Virus record (IMG/VR): IMGVR_UViG_3300030107_005768 | Location: 2,385-51,571 of that record | Reading direction: 5' to 3' (one strand) | Source of the DNA: a virus | Length of the DNA: 49,187 nucleotides | Shown: one piece after another, positions 31,866-44,500 of the stretch | How positions within the stretch are numbered: position 1 is the first letter of the stretch | Layout of the letters: each line of letters begins with the position of its first letter | Notes under the pieces: generated by a model | Databases searched by the model: none | Told to the model about the DNA's origin: nothing | Seen by the model: the letters and a program-made list of their open reading frames with translations, nothing else | Translations under genes and position numbers: made by a program

Positions 31866-32144
31866 ACCTATTAATCGGGCAACGATTCTCCGAGGCCCCG
31901 CCCCGTGAGTGCGGTGTGCGGGGCATTACTCTAAACACAGGGCGTATGGTGTCGCAGGAGATCTGCGGACAGAGGCCGAACGGTTTCTCTTTGGTTGCGT
32001 TGCCGTTCAATGCTATCGCCTATCATGAAACAAAGCCCTGTGTTACCCTTTAAAGTCTGGGTGTCTCACCCCACCAAATCCCGTTCCTCACGGGTTAAGT
32101 TGTGTTCAATGGTTAAGGACAGTTGAGACGAGGCATCCAGACTT
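31855..32144 (+). ncRNA. Structured non-coding region with several perfect stems
   Basis: Five stems of 6-10 pairs can form: CTCGGAGA/TCTCCGAG (31855-31894), GCCCCG/CGGGGC (31895-31924), AACACAGGGC/GCCCTGTGTT (31934-32044) enclosing CGCAG/CTGCG and GAACGG/CCGTTC (31978-32008), and AAGTCTGGGTGTCTC with GAGAC...ATCCAGACTT (32053-32144, one wobble and a five-base bulge) enclosing CCCG/CGGG. These nest without conflict. It could be a regulatory RNA, a leader for the next gene, a two-way terminator for the converging blocks or an attachment region. I match it to no known RNA class. Confidence 0.5.
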
Positions 32145-32153
32145 CTATTTAAA

Positions 32154-32510
32154 ATGAACAAAGGACTGCCAACTGAAGTAGACATCCTTAATCTTACTTA
32201 TAAGATTAACTGGATGAACCCACCTGAAGAATCGGGTGCGGAACAGTTGGGGTTATGCGACTTTAACTCGCAAACTATTTCAGTAACAAAGTCCCTGCCC
32301 AGACAATCAAGGGCAGAGACTTTGCTTCATGAAATAATACACGCAATCAATCACGGCATGGGAGCTCCATCTAAAATAGATGAGGAAAAGTTTACTGGTA
32401 AAATGTCTATAGGAATAGCCACGTCAGTAAAGCAAAGCCCTGAAGTTTGGAAGTGGCTAATGAGGGAGATAGCTTACAAGCCTAGTAAGCCCTCCTCAAA
32501 ACACCAGTAG
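32154..32510 (+). CDS. Small zinc metallopeptidase-like protein (HEXXH)
   Basis: The 118-residue product contains LLHEIIHAINHGMG with His59-Glu60 and His63, the zincin motif, and a possible third ligand at His67 or a later Glu. Size and motif resemble small phage zincins of the ImmA/IrrE or SprT-like kinds. Targets could be a host or phage repressor. It is the last rightward gene and its 3' end overlaps that of the giant gene by 29 bases. Confidence 0.75.
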   Translation: MNKGLPTEVDILNLTYKINWMNPPEESGAEQLGLCDFNSQTISVTKSLPRQSRAETLLHEIIHAINHGMGAPSKIDEEKFTGKMSIGIATSVKQSPEVWKWLMREIAYKPSKPSSKHQ

Positions 32511-35500
32511 AGTCTTTTCTGTTTTTAACCCTTATGCTTGGGGTGAAACTTGAAACCCCAAACGAAGGCTTAGATCCTCCTATCATTTCAAGGCCCCTGT
32601 AAAAGTTGTTCTCAACACGAAGGAACTCTTCTCTTTCAGCTTCGCTCATTTGATTGATAATCTTTCTTCTAAGCGCAGCAGTAGGTCTGCCTTTTAATGC
32701 AGCTCTGTATGCGTCCTTCCCGAAGTATAAAGACCTAACGTATGACTTAGGATCAGGTCTGTCTAATCTTCTAGCTTCAACCAAAGCCTTCTTATAATAA
32801 TCCCTAAACAAATCCCACTCTCCTAAAGCTGCATAGTTTGCCATAAGTGCAACCATAGGGGTCAACGGGGTTGCTGTTAACCCACCTCCAGAATAATTAC
32901 TAACCTTTATAACGTCCCTAGGAGCAAGCCTCCTTATTAGCCGAGAGTTATTTCTAATATCAACCGTGCCTGCTATTGAAGGGATCCTGTTAACCAGATA
33001 CCTAGAGTTGGGATATGTCTGCCTTATGTATGTCAGCAGGGCCCTTTCATATCCTTCCACATTTGAAGTGTTCCATAGCTGCCCTCCCAAATTAACAATA
33101 TCTCTTATTTTGTTTTGGACAAACAAGTCAGGCCCCATGCTGGACATGTTTTTCTGATCATTTAAAAATTGATTAGGTAAAGAATTAAGTATTGGGAACC
33201 CGCTTATCGCATAAAGCAAAGCTCTTCTTGACCCCTCTCCGACCGAATCAGCTTCCCACGGGTGCTTGCCTGTTTTTACCTCTCCAAATAAATATTTATA
33301 TATCTGCCTTAACAACTCCTCTTGTCCAGCCCAAGTCACCCCAGAAACAGCAGCCATACTTAAAGCGGTTAAAGCAAGTTGAGTGTTCAAGGAATCCAAA
33401 GCCCAGCCCTGCTTTCCTTTAATAGATTTAGAAAGATATTCTACAGAGTTGTGCGCAGCAGAAAGACTCCATCCGCTTAGTGCTAAAACTAATCCTATAT
33501 TAGGACTGTTCTTTATCGTTAATGGTCTGTTCGCTACAGTTGCAAGGTTCTCAGATGTTACTAGACCTATTCCAAGCTGAGCTCTTTGGTCAGTAGTTAA
33601 AAATGTAGCATCCTTGTTTGTGTCTAGTTCTTTGTAAAAGTTAAGAGCCTCTGCGTGGAAGTCCATCGCAGCATGGGTGAACATGTTTTCAAGTTGGCCA
33701 AGCTTAGATTCGTTTGCCTTAAAGAAAAAGTGTTCTCCAAAAACATCAACAGGTGTAAGAGTGTCTGCCTTATTAGGATCCTTAACCATTGAGTTTGGAT
33801 CATTATACCTTCTCCACAATGAGTCCCCATACTTCCTGTGTAAATCTTTCAGCCTCATCTCTATGTTAGAGGCTGCAGAGTTTGCCCAAGCAAAAGAAAC
33901 ATTGTTACCGATAGCATCAAAAAGCCTAGGGGTAGACATGCCCGGGATCTCAACGAGAAACATTGCCGCTCCATTATAAAGCTTAGAAAAGAATCTAGAC
34001 GTTGGGCTTTTAAGGCCAAGCTCATCAGCCCTTTCTATTCTGCCTCTCGTTTCAATTGAATCCAGATAAGCATCAATCTTTCCTTGGGCGTCTATTCGCA
34101 TGCCGTAGCCTGCATCTGTTAAAGCCCTTAGTGTGGAATTTATTTTATGCCTACCTATAACCATGTCCTTTACAAACGGCTGGTTAAGGAACTCGTCTAC
34201 AAACCTTATCAAAGCTTTCCTAGGTTTAAGTTGAGCCATGTGTCCCAAGCCATAAAGAGCACCCTTGGAAAATCCTATCCCAAAAGTAGCAGCTCCTTTA
34301 GACATCTCCTTTAAAACATCTAACGCAAAGCTTCCGTTCAGTCTGGCGTTCATTCCAAACATTGACTGCATTCGCATTGCCCCGCGCATTGGGGTTCCGA
34401 CAAGGTTAGCTATACCTGTTGTTAGTAACTGAATTGCAGCTCCTACCATGTCTCCAAACGCCCTTCTTAAAGGTCTGTTAGTCATCATTTCAAATCGAAT
34501 TTCTCGTCTTTGAAATGTTTTAAGATCCTCTATCTCCTTACTTACATTAGCAAGTAAGGCTTCTGCTCTTTCGTAATCTAAAAAGCTTTCACCATTAGCA
34601 GCACTCTGTTTCTTTTGTTTCAATAAATCATCTAAGAAACCATCTTCAGAAGCCTCTTTTCTTTCTTGAACAGCAGCATTTAACTCTCCTTGAACAGCAG
34701 ACATAGAAGCCATAAACGTATCTAAGTATTGGGTTCCTGCCTCTATTGCTATATTAGCCATCCCAACTGTATCAAAAGATCCGTAGTCGTAATAAAAATA
34801 ATTAGCTACAGCCTCTTGCCTAGCTGTTGTAAATGAAGAGTCGTGCTTAAGCTTTTGGTATTTGTAGTCTCTTGATGCTGTATCTAAAACAAAGTCTTTA
34901 GGTGGGTTAAGAAAATCCCTGAACCCTTTAGCTTGGGCCGTTATCTCTCTAAGTAATTCGTACAAAGACTCTTTGTTTGTTAGCTGTATCGGGGCGTCTT
35001 CCTCTCCAAGCTTTGTTACGTCTACAGATCTTTCTGAGAAGAAAGCAGCTAGGTCGGCCATGTCATTTATCTCCCCTGCAAGAACAGCTTTAGCAGCTTC
35101 GTCGTAAACCTCCTCGGTAAAGTATGGGTTAGTTCCGTTTGTTATTCTTCCCTCTCTGTTCTCAAGGAAAGGTAGTATTACCTTGTTAAACTTCTCGCTT
35201 ATCTTAGATACAAGTGAGTCTCCTCTTCCATCTTCTCTAGCGTAAAGCAGCAGCTTAGCTTCACGCTTCTCCTTGTCATCAATGTCTTCAATCGTGTCTA
35301 TATATTCCAGCTCTTTTGAAATGGAATCAAATAAGTTGCCAACTCTTGTTGCAAACATCATTGCAACACTATTAAAAGTTTTAGGAAGAGTTGTCGGGGT
35401 GTCTTGAAGTGGCTTCCTAGCTATAAATCTTTCTTTGCCCCCTCTTCTCCTTAGTGGTTCCTTGATTCTCCTAGGAGCTATAACCTTGCCCCTTCCTTCT

Positions 35501-38500
35501 TTAACGTCCATGTTAAAGAGCTCTCCAAATGCTTGGACTTGAAGCTCAAGGGCTATGACATCTTCTTTTGTGATTGTTTTAACATCGGTTAAGTCCGAGT
35601 TAGTTATAACCTCTCCTTCTTTAACAAGCTTGCCAGTTTGGTTTGCACTAGCAAAATATCTTCTTCCTATAATGTTAACCCAATCGGCAACACCTATTGG
35701 CCCCCTTCCAAATCCGTGAGATACCGCAGCATTCATCAATGCCTTAGCCATCTTTGCTTGGTGTTGTTCTCTCCAGTCCATTGCCCTTTCCAGAGTTAAG
35801 GCCCAGTTGTCGAGGTGGGTCATTGCAGCCTTGGCAGTAAATGTTCCAACTGCTGATAGAGTGTTTTGAAGCGGCCTTAGCAATCCAATATTAATAATCG
35901 GCTTCATTGCCTGACCACTGCGCATAGTCGGACTTAACATCTGAGCTGTTGCCCTCTCTCTTATCTCTGACCAAGCTGGGAGAAATGGATCATCTGGATT
36001 TTCTGCCATCCAATCGCTTAGATCTTGGATGTAAATAGATAGCTTCTTTAGTTGCTCTTCCCGTCCCTTTTTGTCGCTAAGCTTTTGCTCAAGCGCGAAA
36101 TTCTTTTCTGGATCTGGGTGCGGGAAATAAATCTTTTCTGTATCAAAGTCTATATCAACCTCTGGCTTAGCGTCTATAACCTTGGCAGCTTCTTTTCTTG
36201 CGGTGCTAAACTCTTCTGACTCAACAATTCTACCAGCAATTTCAGCAGCTACTATTGCGTCGTTTCTCTTTTTAATCTTAGCAAGTACGCTTCTTCTGAT
36301 AGAAAGGAACAGTCTGTTTGCTACAGCGAGGTCTCCTGTTGCTGAGTTATAATCTTTAAGCAGTTTATCTATAGCCTTCTTCTGTCCGTCTACTTTTCTT
36401 ATGACGCTCTTTCCACCTCTGGTTACAAACTCTTCATTAGTGTCGAACAAGTCTGCTATTTCTTTTTCGTACTCTGTGTACGCCTCAAAAGATTCTCTCA
36501 GTTGTTGCTCGGAAACTTCGTTAAGAAGCAAATCGTTCTGATGCTTTTTAAGTATATGGTCAGCGGCAAACTTAACTATAGGCGGAACCTCTGCGAACAT
36601 AGCTTCCATGTCGTCATCCAAAGATAAGTTTGTTTTTATGATCCCCTTGCCCCTAGTCCTGTAAGGCCTCAGATCTTTTTTGCCTAGGTATTTTTGGTGT
36701 ATCCCTTTTTCCACGATGTAGGTGAACACTAGGTCTTTCCAAGTAGCCTTCTCCCCGTCTCTGTTAACCCCCTTGTGAAGTATTATTTGTGCATCTTCGT
36801 TAAACCATACTTGGTTGTAGAAATCTTCTATTACTTTAAATATCTCTGGCCCAACAAGCTTGTCATCAAGCTGGCTAGTAAGCTGGTTCAAATCAAAACC
36901 ATATTGCTTCAGTCTTTCTATAGCCTCAGTTTCAGCAGCTCTTTCTTTAACCTTGCTAAACATTGATCTGACCATGGCCTTGAAAGAAAGAGCAGACTTC
37001 TTAGCAGCATCTTTAGTATCAAACTTGGACTTAACTTCTGACATTAAAGCCAGCAGGTCAGAAACATTATCATCAGACTTAACCTTGTCTGATTTTTCCT
37101 TAATCTTTCTGTAAGCTATGAGGTACTCCTCTGTGTTCTTGAAGAACTCTTTGCTCACCTGCTGCCACATTGATTCAGGAATAGCGTCTGGATTTCTCTC
37201 ACGAATCTTTGCAAGTTTTAGGTATCCTTCTGCACTAAAGATAACGCCCTTTGTAGTTTCTTCGTTCTCTTCAAGTATCTTTCTTATTGCCTCAGACTCG
37301 GAGACCCCAGCCCAGAACGAAGCTCTCTTGGATACTGTGGTAACATCATCCAGATCGGTAACAAACTCTCCCTCCTTGAATTTTGTTTTACCCATTAAGT
37401 TCCTGAACTCGTCCTCCTCGGACATGTCCTTCATTATCTTTTGGGACAGGTCGTATATCATGTTGTGGAATGAGCCTGCCTCATAAGAAACTCTTTGCCC
37501 TGCCTCTACGTTGGCCCCCTCTGGCCCGAGAACAGCTGTCCTTACGTTCCTGTCGATTGCCCTGTTAAGCTCCTTGGCTGTCATTATGGAAGCGTCCAGC
37601 TCAGGGCCAGCCTTGAACTTCATGCGCTCCACAGAGAACTCTCCAGACTTAAACTTAGAAACAACCTCGTCCACAAACTGCTTCTCTGCACTAACAAACC
37701 TAGCCTTCTTAAATACCCAATCAATAAGATCAGACAGGAATTGCTTAGCCCTAGCAACAAACCCTATAGGATTGTTCTGAGGGGTTAGATTAGTCAGGTC
37801 GTCCTGACCTTCCTTTGTCATGATGTAAGCAAAGAACTCGTTATCATTAATCAAGTGATACATGTCCTTAGCTCTGTCACCATACTGATCGAGGTACTGC
37901 TCAAACTTCTCAATCCCAAACTGTTCAGTTGAGTTGACGTTAGAGAGTATGTCTTCTGCTATCTCCAGCCTGTACCTTAAAGCCCCATCTTCTGTGCCTG
38001 ACAGAACACCTCTCAGAGCATCTCTACGCATATCACTAATGCGCTGCTGCATGTCAGCTGGCAAGAAGGCGTGCAAATAGTGAGACATCTCGTGAACAAA
38101 ACTGTCAGAGGTGTTGCCTTCAACTGGGATGAACACAGCCTTGATCGCCTCCATGAATGAACCACCAAGGTTAACGCCCTTGTCTGACCTGAGAGATGTG
38201 GTGATGTTTAAGGTTAGCTCATTGAGGTATTTGTCAGGAATGTTTCCAAGGAAAGCTATAGCTTTGTCTACAAAAGCGTCACCTAACCTAGGCCTGTTAT
38301 CCTCAAGGAGCTGGGCGATTCCGTCAGCACCAATAGAAGACCCAAGCTCCTTAACCTCTGTTGTGCTTTCCACACCCTCTTCAGCTAGAGCAGCATCCCA
38401 AGGCCTAGACCTGTCCATCGGCATGTCTATAGAAGGCCTGTCTGATTTAACAGTAGTATACCCATAGGGCATAGTCTGCTCTATGGTAGATGAAAGATAT

Positions 38501-41500
38501 TTACTTGGTATCCTATCTAAGCTGCTTTCCTGCCCTGACTTTATTGATAGTGTGGCTTTGTCCCCCTTCTCTATCGCCTCAACCTCCAGTTTTAATTTGT
38601 CGTACTCTAAATTAGATTCCCTTAGTTCTCGGTGTATCTCGTCAGACTTTGCTTGCAGCTCAGCAAGCTCGTCTTGAACACCCTTAAAGCTGCCAGCCCC
38701 CCTCTCCATAGCTATGCCTCGAGCACCTCTTTTTGCCCGATCAATAACATCTCTGCTTTCAGAGTAAGCTTTTTCAGCTGCCCTCTTTCTCTCTCCCGCT
38801 GCTTCAAATCTGTCAGCAAGTTCTGAGATGTCTGTCTGCTCTGCTTCAGGTTCAGCCTCTTCCTCAATTGGCGGTCTGAACGGAAGATCTAACCCCTTTT
38901 GAAGCCAGCTTAAAACTTCATCTTTCTTTGTAGTATCATTTAGGTCAGTAACCTTTTTAACAATAGACTCCCTGTCTATCATGCCCGCCTCATGGGTGAA
39001 GACCTGTATGAACTCTTCAAATATTGATTTTAATATCACCCGCTTAACAAACTCTTTACGCGCAGCGTTTTCATCCTCTCCTATTTCTGATTTGAGAGCA
39101 TCTATCTGCTCTACTATTTTAGATCTAATCCTTTCTTTTCTTTCTAAGAACTGATCTTCAGTTAGGTTGTTAGGTTTAACTGGGCCTAAGTAAGCTGCTG
39201 AATTAGAAAATATAGGATGCTCTAGTATCTTAAACGGATCTCTTAACTCGTATATCTTATAGAGCTTGTAGTAAACAGTTGCAGGTGTTTCAACTCTGTC
39301 TGTCCCCTTGATCGGAACCTGAACAAAACTTCCCTCCTCCCTGTATTGGTCTTCATTAAATTTGTTGGACAAGGTTATTAAAGTACCAAACATCCTACCG
39401 GGATCCATAGCCCTAGCGCCTCCCTTGTAAAACGAATCGAATATAACCTTAAAGTAAGCGCCCCTCTTTTTTAATTTTCTTTGAGTTAGCCCGAACTTTT
39501 TCCTAGTCCCTGTTGCCTTCATTGTGTCCCTGTAGGCAGACAGCAACTTGTTAAGTTGTTTTCTTTCTCTTCTGGCTTTCTTTGCCTCAAAAGATCCACT
39601 CTTACCTTCGTCTTGGTATGCAGCTATTTCTTTAGCAAGCTCCTTCTCTCTTCGCTTATATATAATTGCATCCCTAGATGTCATGCCCTCATCACTAGAA
39701 CGCATGAAAGCTCCCTTACGTTTGATTAAATTGAACTCGTTTTCTTTTATTTCCTTCTGGCTCAAAACATCGGTGACCATAATCCTGTCACCGAAACCAA
39801 GCATGAATCCCATCTCTTCATCGAACAACGTAACAGCAGAAGCCAGAGCGTCTCTATTTGTTTTGGCTTTTTTATACGGGTCTATATCAAGCTTAAGATC
39901 AGATAGCTTTAATGTTGTATTGTATGTAAGCCCACCAAAGTCAACGTAATCAACGGAAGATTCTGGTTCTGCAAACTTTTCTGGATTTGCTAATACAGCC
40001 TCAATACTAACATCAGAATTTGTAAGCTTCTTAACTCCTCCTCGTGGGCCAGCCCAACCTAAATCTTGCAGTAATAGCAAACCATCTTCAGTTTGCTTAG
40101 CCCTATCAATAAAAGCCTGAGTGGATTTCTTGATCTGAGAAAGAATAGTCTCAGCCTCTTTGTCTGCCGCTCTGAAAGCAGCAGCCAAGCTTATTTGGAG
40201 TTCCTCCGCTTTATCAAACTTTGCCAAGAACCTTTCAAGCTTGTCCTCTTTACTTTCAAATATGCTTGAGGCTTTTAGTTTATTGACGTTCTCCTCTCTT
40301 AACTCTTTATATAAATCATAAGCACGACCAGAAGTAACCATAGGGGAGGATCCCTCAAATGTTAAAAAGTCTGTGCCCCTAAGGCGAAGGAACTCGTTCC
40401 AAGACTCCATCATTTGAGCCTGATAACCTAAAAGCTTTTTAGTGAAGTCAAGCTCCTCTAAATTATTTGACTGTATGAGGGCAACCATCTTGCCCCTAGC
40501 TTCTCTCCACCTTTTATTGGCTCTTCCTATCGGTGTGTCTTGATCCGAATACTCGCCTTGCTTAAACCTCTCAGCCTCAGCCTCAGATTCGCTTTGTTGA
40601 AGAACATCACTAGGACTAACTTCACCGGTCGCAGCTGTTTCTCCTCCTGTCTCAACCCCCATCTTGTTGACCATATCTGAAGCCTCTTGAGCAAGGTCAA
40701 CTTCTTCGGATATATCAAGAGGAAGTATAGACTTATAAGATGCTGTGAACTTTTCAGTCTCTAACTCAATGCCCTCAGAATAAAACCATATATTACTGAG
40801 AACATCATCATACTCAGATCCCTTTTCAATAAACCCTTTTATACTTTCTACTATACTTAAAGCATCGGTAACGCGAATAGGAACAGCCTTACTGCTTTCA
40901 TCTATTGATTGATCTATGTATTCAACTTCAGACTCACCCTCTCCCTCCATTACTAAATCTATATCACCCAGCTTATCTTGTTTAGCTTCATAGGTTAAGC
41001 GCCTAGCTATAGCAGGAAGTATGGAAGCCTGAAGTGTTATTGTCTTTTCATCAATACCAACCTGAACCGACACTGCTTTTTTAAGTCGGTCTATTCTTTC
41101 CTTTAACTGATCCCTAATTTCTTTTGCCAGCTTTAAGTCTTCTTGCCTTAAACTTTGTCTAATCCAAGTTTTAGGAACAGTGAACATGGATTCACTTCGA
41201 TTGGCAGCAAAAGAAAAATACCTGTCCTTTAGAGGAACTTGATTAATGTTTTCCTTTGTTTTTAAATTGTTAGGATTAGATGGGTCGTTTTGTATTTCGT
41301 ACCTATCTTTACCTTTTCTTCCAGTATCAACAACAGTACCCATTTTAGGCAGGTCTATTGTTTGAGGTACGTCACCTTCAATTGTTGCGTTGAGCTTATT
41401 ATAGTAAGCCGTCAGAGAGTTCAGCTCACTTAACGAAGGCTCTACCTCGTTGATCTGGTTCTCTGTTATTGTTGCAAAGTGATCTAAGTGAAGTGTTATA

Positions 41501-44500
41501 GCGCTTTCTAGCAGAGCAGGTATCTCTACTATTTTAAAGTAAGCGACCTCTCTTCCGCTAACTTCAGATATATCCCTAAAGGCTTTTGTTTTCTTTTTCT
41601 TCAGCCTTAGATACCTAGGGTCTTTAACTAGAGCTATAGCGTTTGCTATAATTCCAGCTATCTGCTCCTTAGATGTGAACAGTTGCTCCCCGCCCTCACT
41701 ATTTAACAGCCTCTTAATCCTTTTGCTCTTAGAGTTTTTCTTTATCTGCTTTATGAATACTTCTCTATCAAGTCCTGACCAGCTTATATCCTTTAAGAAT
41801 CTAGGCCCTCCCTTTCCTGTTTCGTATTCCCAGTTTTGATATTGAAAGTTTCCGTTCTCGTCGAACAATAAAGACTCAGGTATGTGGGCAAACGTAACAA
41901 TGTCTTCCCTCCCCTCTATATTACTAGTTTGAAATCGTACTTGTTCTAATGCTTCTTTTTTAAGCCTGTAAGACAGGGCATCCATTTTTTTGCCCGGGGC
42001 TTTTATTGAAACAACATTTCCTTTTTGGCTGGAGAAATCTAGAACCGCCGAAAAGCTTTCGCTCATATCGTCAGATAAAAGCTCCAAGTCTCTGCCGTTC
42101 CACGATATGCGAAACCCAGTGTCCGTTCCTTTGTAGACATTTGAGTTCGCTGCTATAATTGTTCTTTCAGGATCCTTAGGATCTTTTGCTTGGAAGTCTA
42201 TATACTTAAGAAGCTTTTCCTGAACACCAGCTATAACTTGGTCAAAGTTAATTCCTTCTCCTTCTTTAAAAGAGTCAGGCCCTTCATTAACAACAGCATC
42301 AAACAGTCCGCCTATAAACTTTTCAGGATCATCTCCATATTGAGGAAGGTGAGCTGATACATTGTCTTTGTCTATCTCTGAAAGCTCCTTAACATATCTA
42401 AATACTATTTCTTTTTTTAATTCGGCATAAGAAAGTGAGCCCTGTCTTTTTGTTTTTCTTGTTTTAGAATTAAGCTCTCTTTCATCTCCTGCCCTTCTTG
42501 CGTCTCTAATAGCCTGCTTTATATCTATTGCAATTAGCTTTAACAGATTAGTTATTCTTTTAATTGCATATGGAAGCGCAGCTGTAACGTCCATTACTAT
42601 GCCGCTATCATCTTTAATCTGTTGTTTTATTGCCGCTTGATCCCCAGCAAGATCATCATCTAAAATCCTATTGGTAATTACACCTTTTTCTTTTGGTTTT
42701 TCTTTTGGTTTTGGGTTTGTAACAGCTTCTTTATCTAACTTAAGACTTGTGGTTTCACTTCTCTTTTCATGAGGGGAGGCGTCCTTTGTTGCTCTCCTGT
42801 TTTCTCCTTCAAATATAGATGAATAGCTGGCTTGCTTTGATTTAGTTTGAGTATCAACTTGCTGGTCTGTTTGGTTTTCTGCTTCCGCTAGCTTCGCTTC
42901 TTGTTCTTTTGTTGTCTTTTTGTTTTTAGCGAAAACAATAACACCTCCATTGCTAAGCGCGGAGTCACCCATGCTTTCAGAAATGGTGATCTGCTCCGTC
43001 CCGTCTTCATACAGAACATCCACCATAAATTTTCTTTCATCAGAACCAAAGTCTTCAAGTAGTTCTACTTTCTGTATAGCCCCTACCTTTCTTTTTTCTC
43101 CCGGTTGTCCTACCTCAATAATTGCGGAGTTAGATATAGTTTTTATGATCGCGTTAAATTTTGATTCAGACGTCCTGCCTGTTTGCTCTTCGGGATTAAT
43201 TCCTCTTTTATATGTTTTCCTAAAGCGAGACGGCTTAGCTTGTGTTAGCGGTTTTTTTGCTTCCTGTTTTTCCCTTGCCTCTATGTTTTGTTCAACTGTT
43301 CTTTTCTTTGTCCCTTTTATTGTAGCTCCCGCTTCTGTTTCTAAAGTTTCACGTATCTCTGCTTGCGCTTTGTTTTTATCTATTTCTGATCTTAGAATTT
43401 CTAGCTCAGCGTTTCTTTCCTGAGCAGACTTGGCATACTTTGGATCATCAGGATCTCTTCTTCTGAAATTCATTTCGGACTCAGCCTCTTGCTGAGTCCT
43501 AAATACTCTTGTTTTTCTTCTGCGTGTAACTATTAAGGGAACTTGGTCGTCATCATTAACACTTGAGGAAACAACCGACTCAAGAACATCCCCATTCTTT
43601 CCGACATTAGTAATGGTTGCTTCTACCTCCACAACCTCCCCAGCAGCGTTAACTATTCTGTGATAGTATTGCTGTCCTTTTTGGTACTGGGCATCAGGTG
43701 TATTATATGGTGCATTCTCTTCAGGAAGAATACTAGACTGCCTAGGGTCAACTTCAGGTTGAGTATACTCAGGTTGTCCTGCCTGAGTTGCAGCGGCCTC
43801 CTTGTTTTCTCTGGCTGCTGTTTCTAAATCTGACTGTGCTTGAGCTTCGCTGGCTTCCGCATCTTCGTACAAAGTCCCAACCCTCTCTTTGTATCTGGAA
43901 AGAAGGTTATTTGCTGTGTCCTGAAGTGCTTTTCTTTGGGTGTCGTTAAGAGCTGGAATAGTTTCGATTCTATCAGCAAGTCTTTGAAGCGCCTCCAGTT
44001 GCTCTTTCTTCGGTATAGTTTCTTCATCTTCTAATAGCTTTGATTCTTTTTGTAGTTGCTTTAACGCAAGGTTAAATTGTATCTCGCTACCCTCGGACTC
44101 TAATCTGTTTAATTCATCCAGTTTTTCTAGAACTGTTTGAACAGTTTTTCTGTCCGAATCCTCTTTGACCGCAGTGTAATAATTACCAGCACCGCCGATA
44201 GCACCGATAGGTGCAGAGCCAAAAGCACCCATGGCAGCGGCATCAAGAACACGCCAAACATTTTCCCCATTAACGATGTCATATGTACTGTCAGCTAATC
44301 TGTTAGCAACAAGCTGTAAAGACTCTTGCGCTAGTTCCGTTCCTCCTTCTACAAGCGCAGACCTTCCAGCGCCTTTTACAGCGCCAGCCATCATTTCTCT
44401 CCATATCTTTTTCTTTTCCCCAGCAGGGAGAGCATCAAAAAACGACTCAAAGGTTTTACCAATACCAAACCTTTCAAGCATGCCTGAAGCAATTCCAACT

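Noticed and set aside
31862-32053. A 63-codon plus-strand frame starting with an ATGA overlap
   Set aside because: It runs through several perfect RNA stems and has no protein-like pattern; I prefer a structured non-coding region, although the coupled start leaves some doubt.
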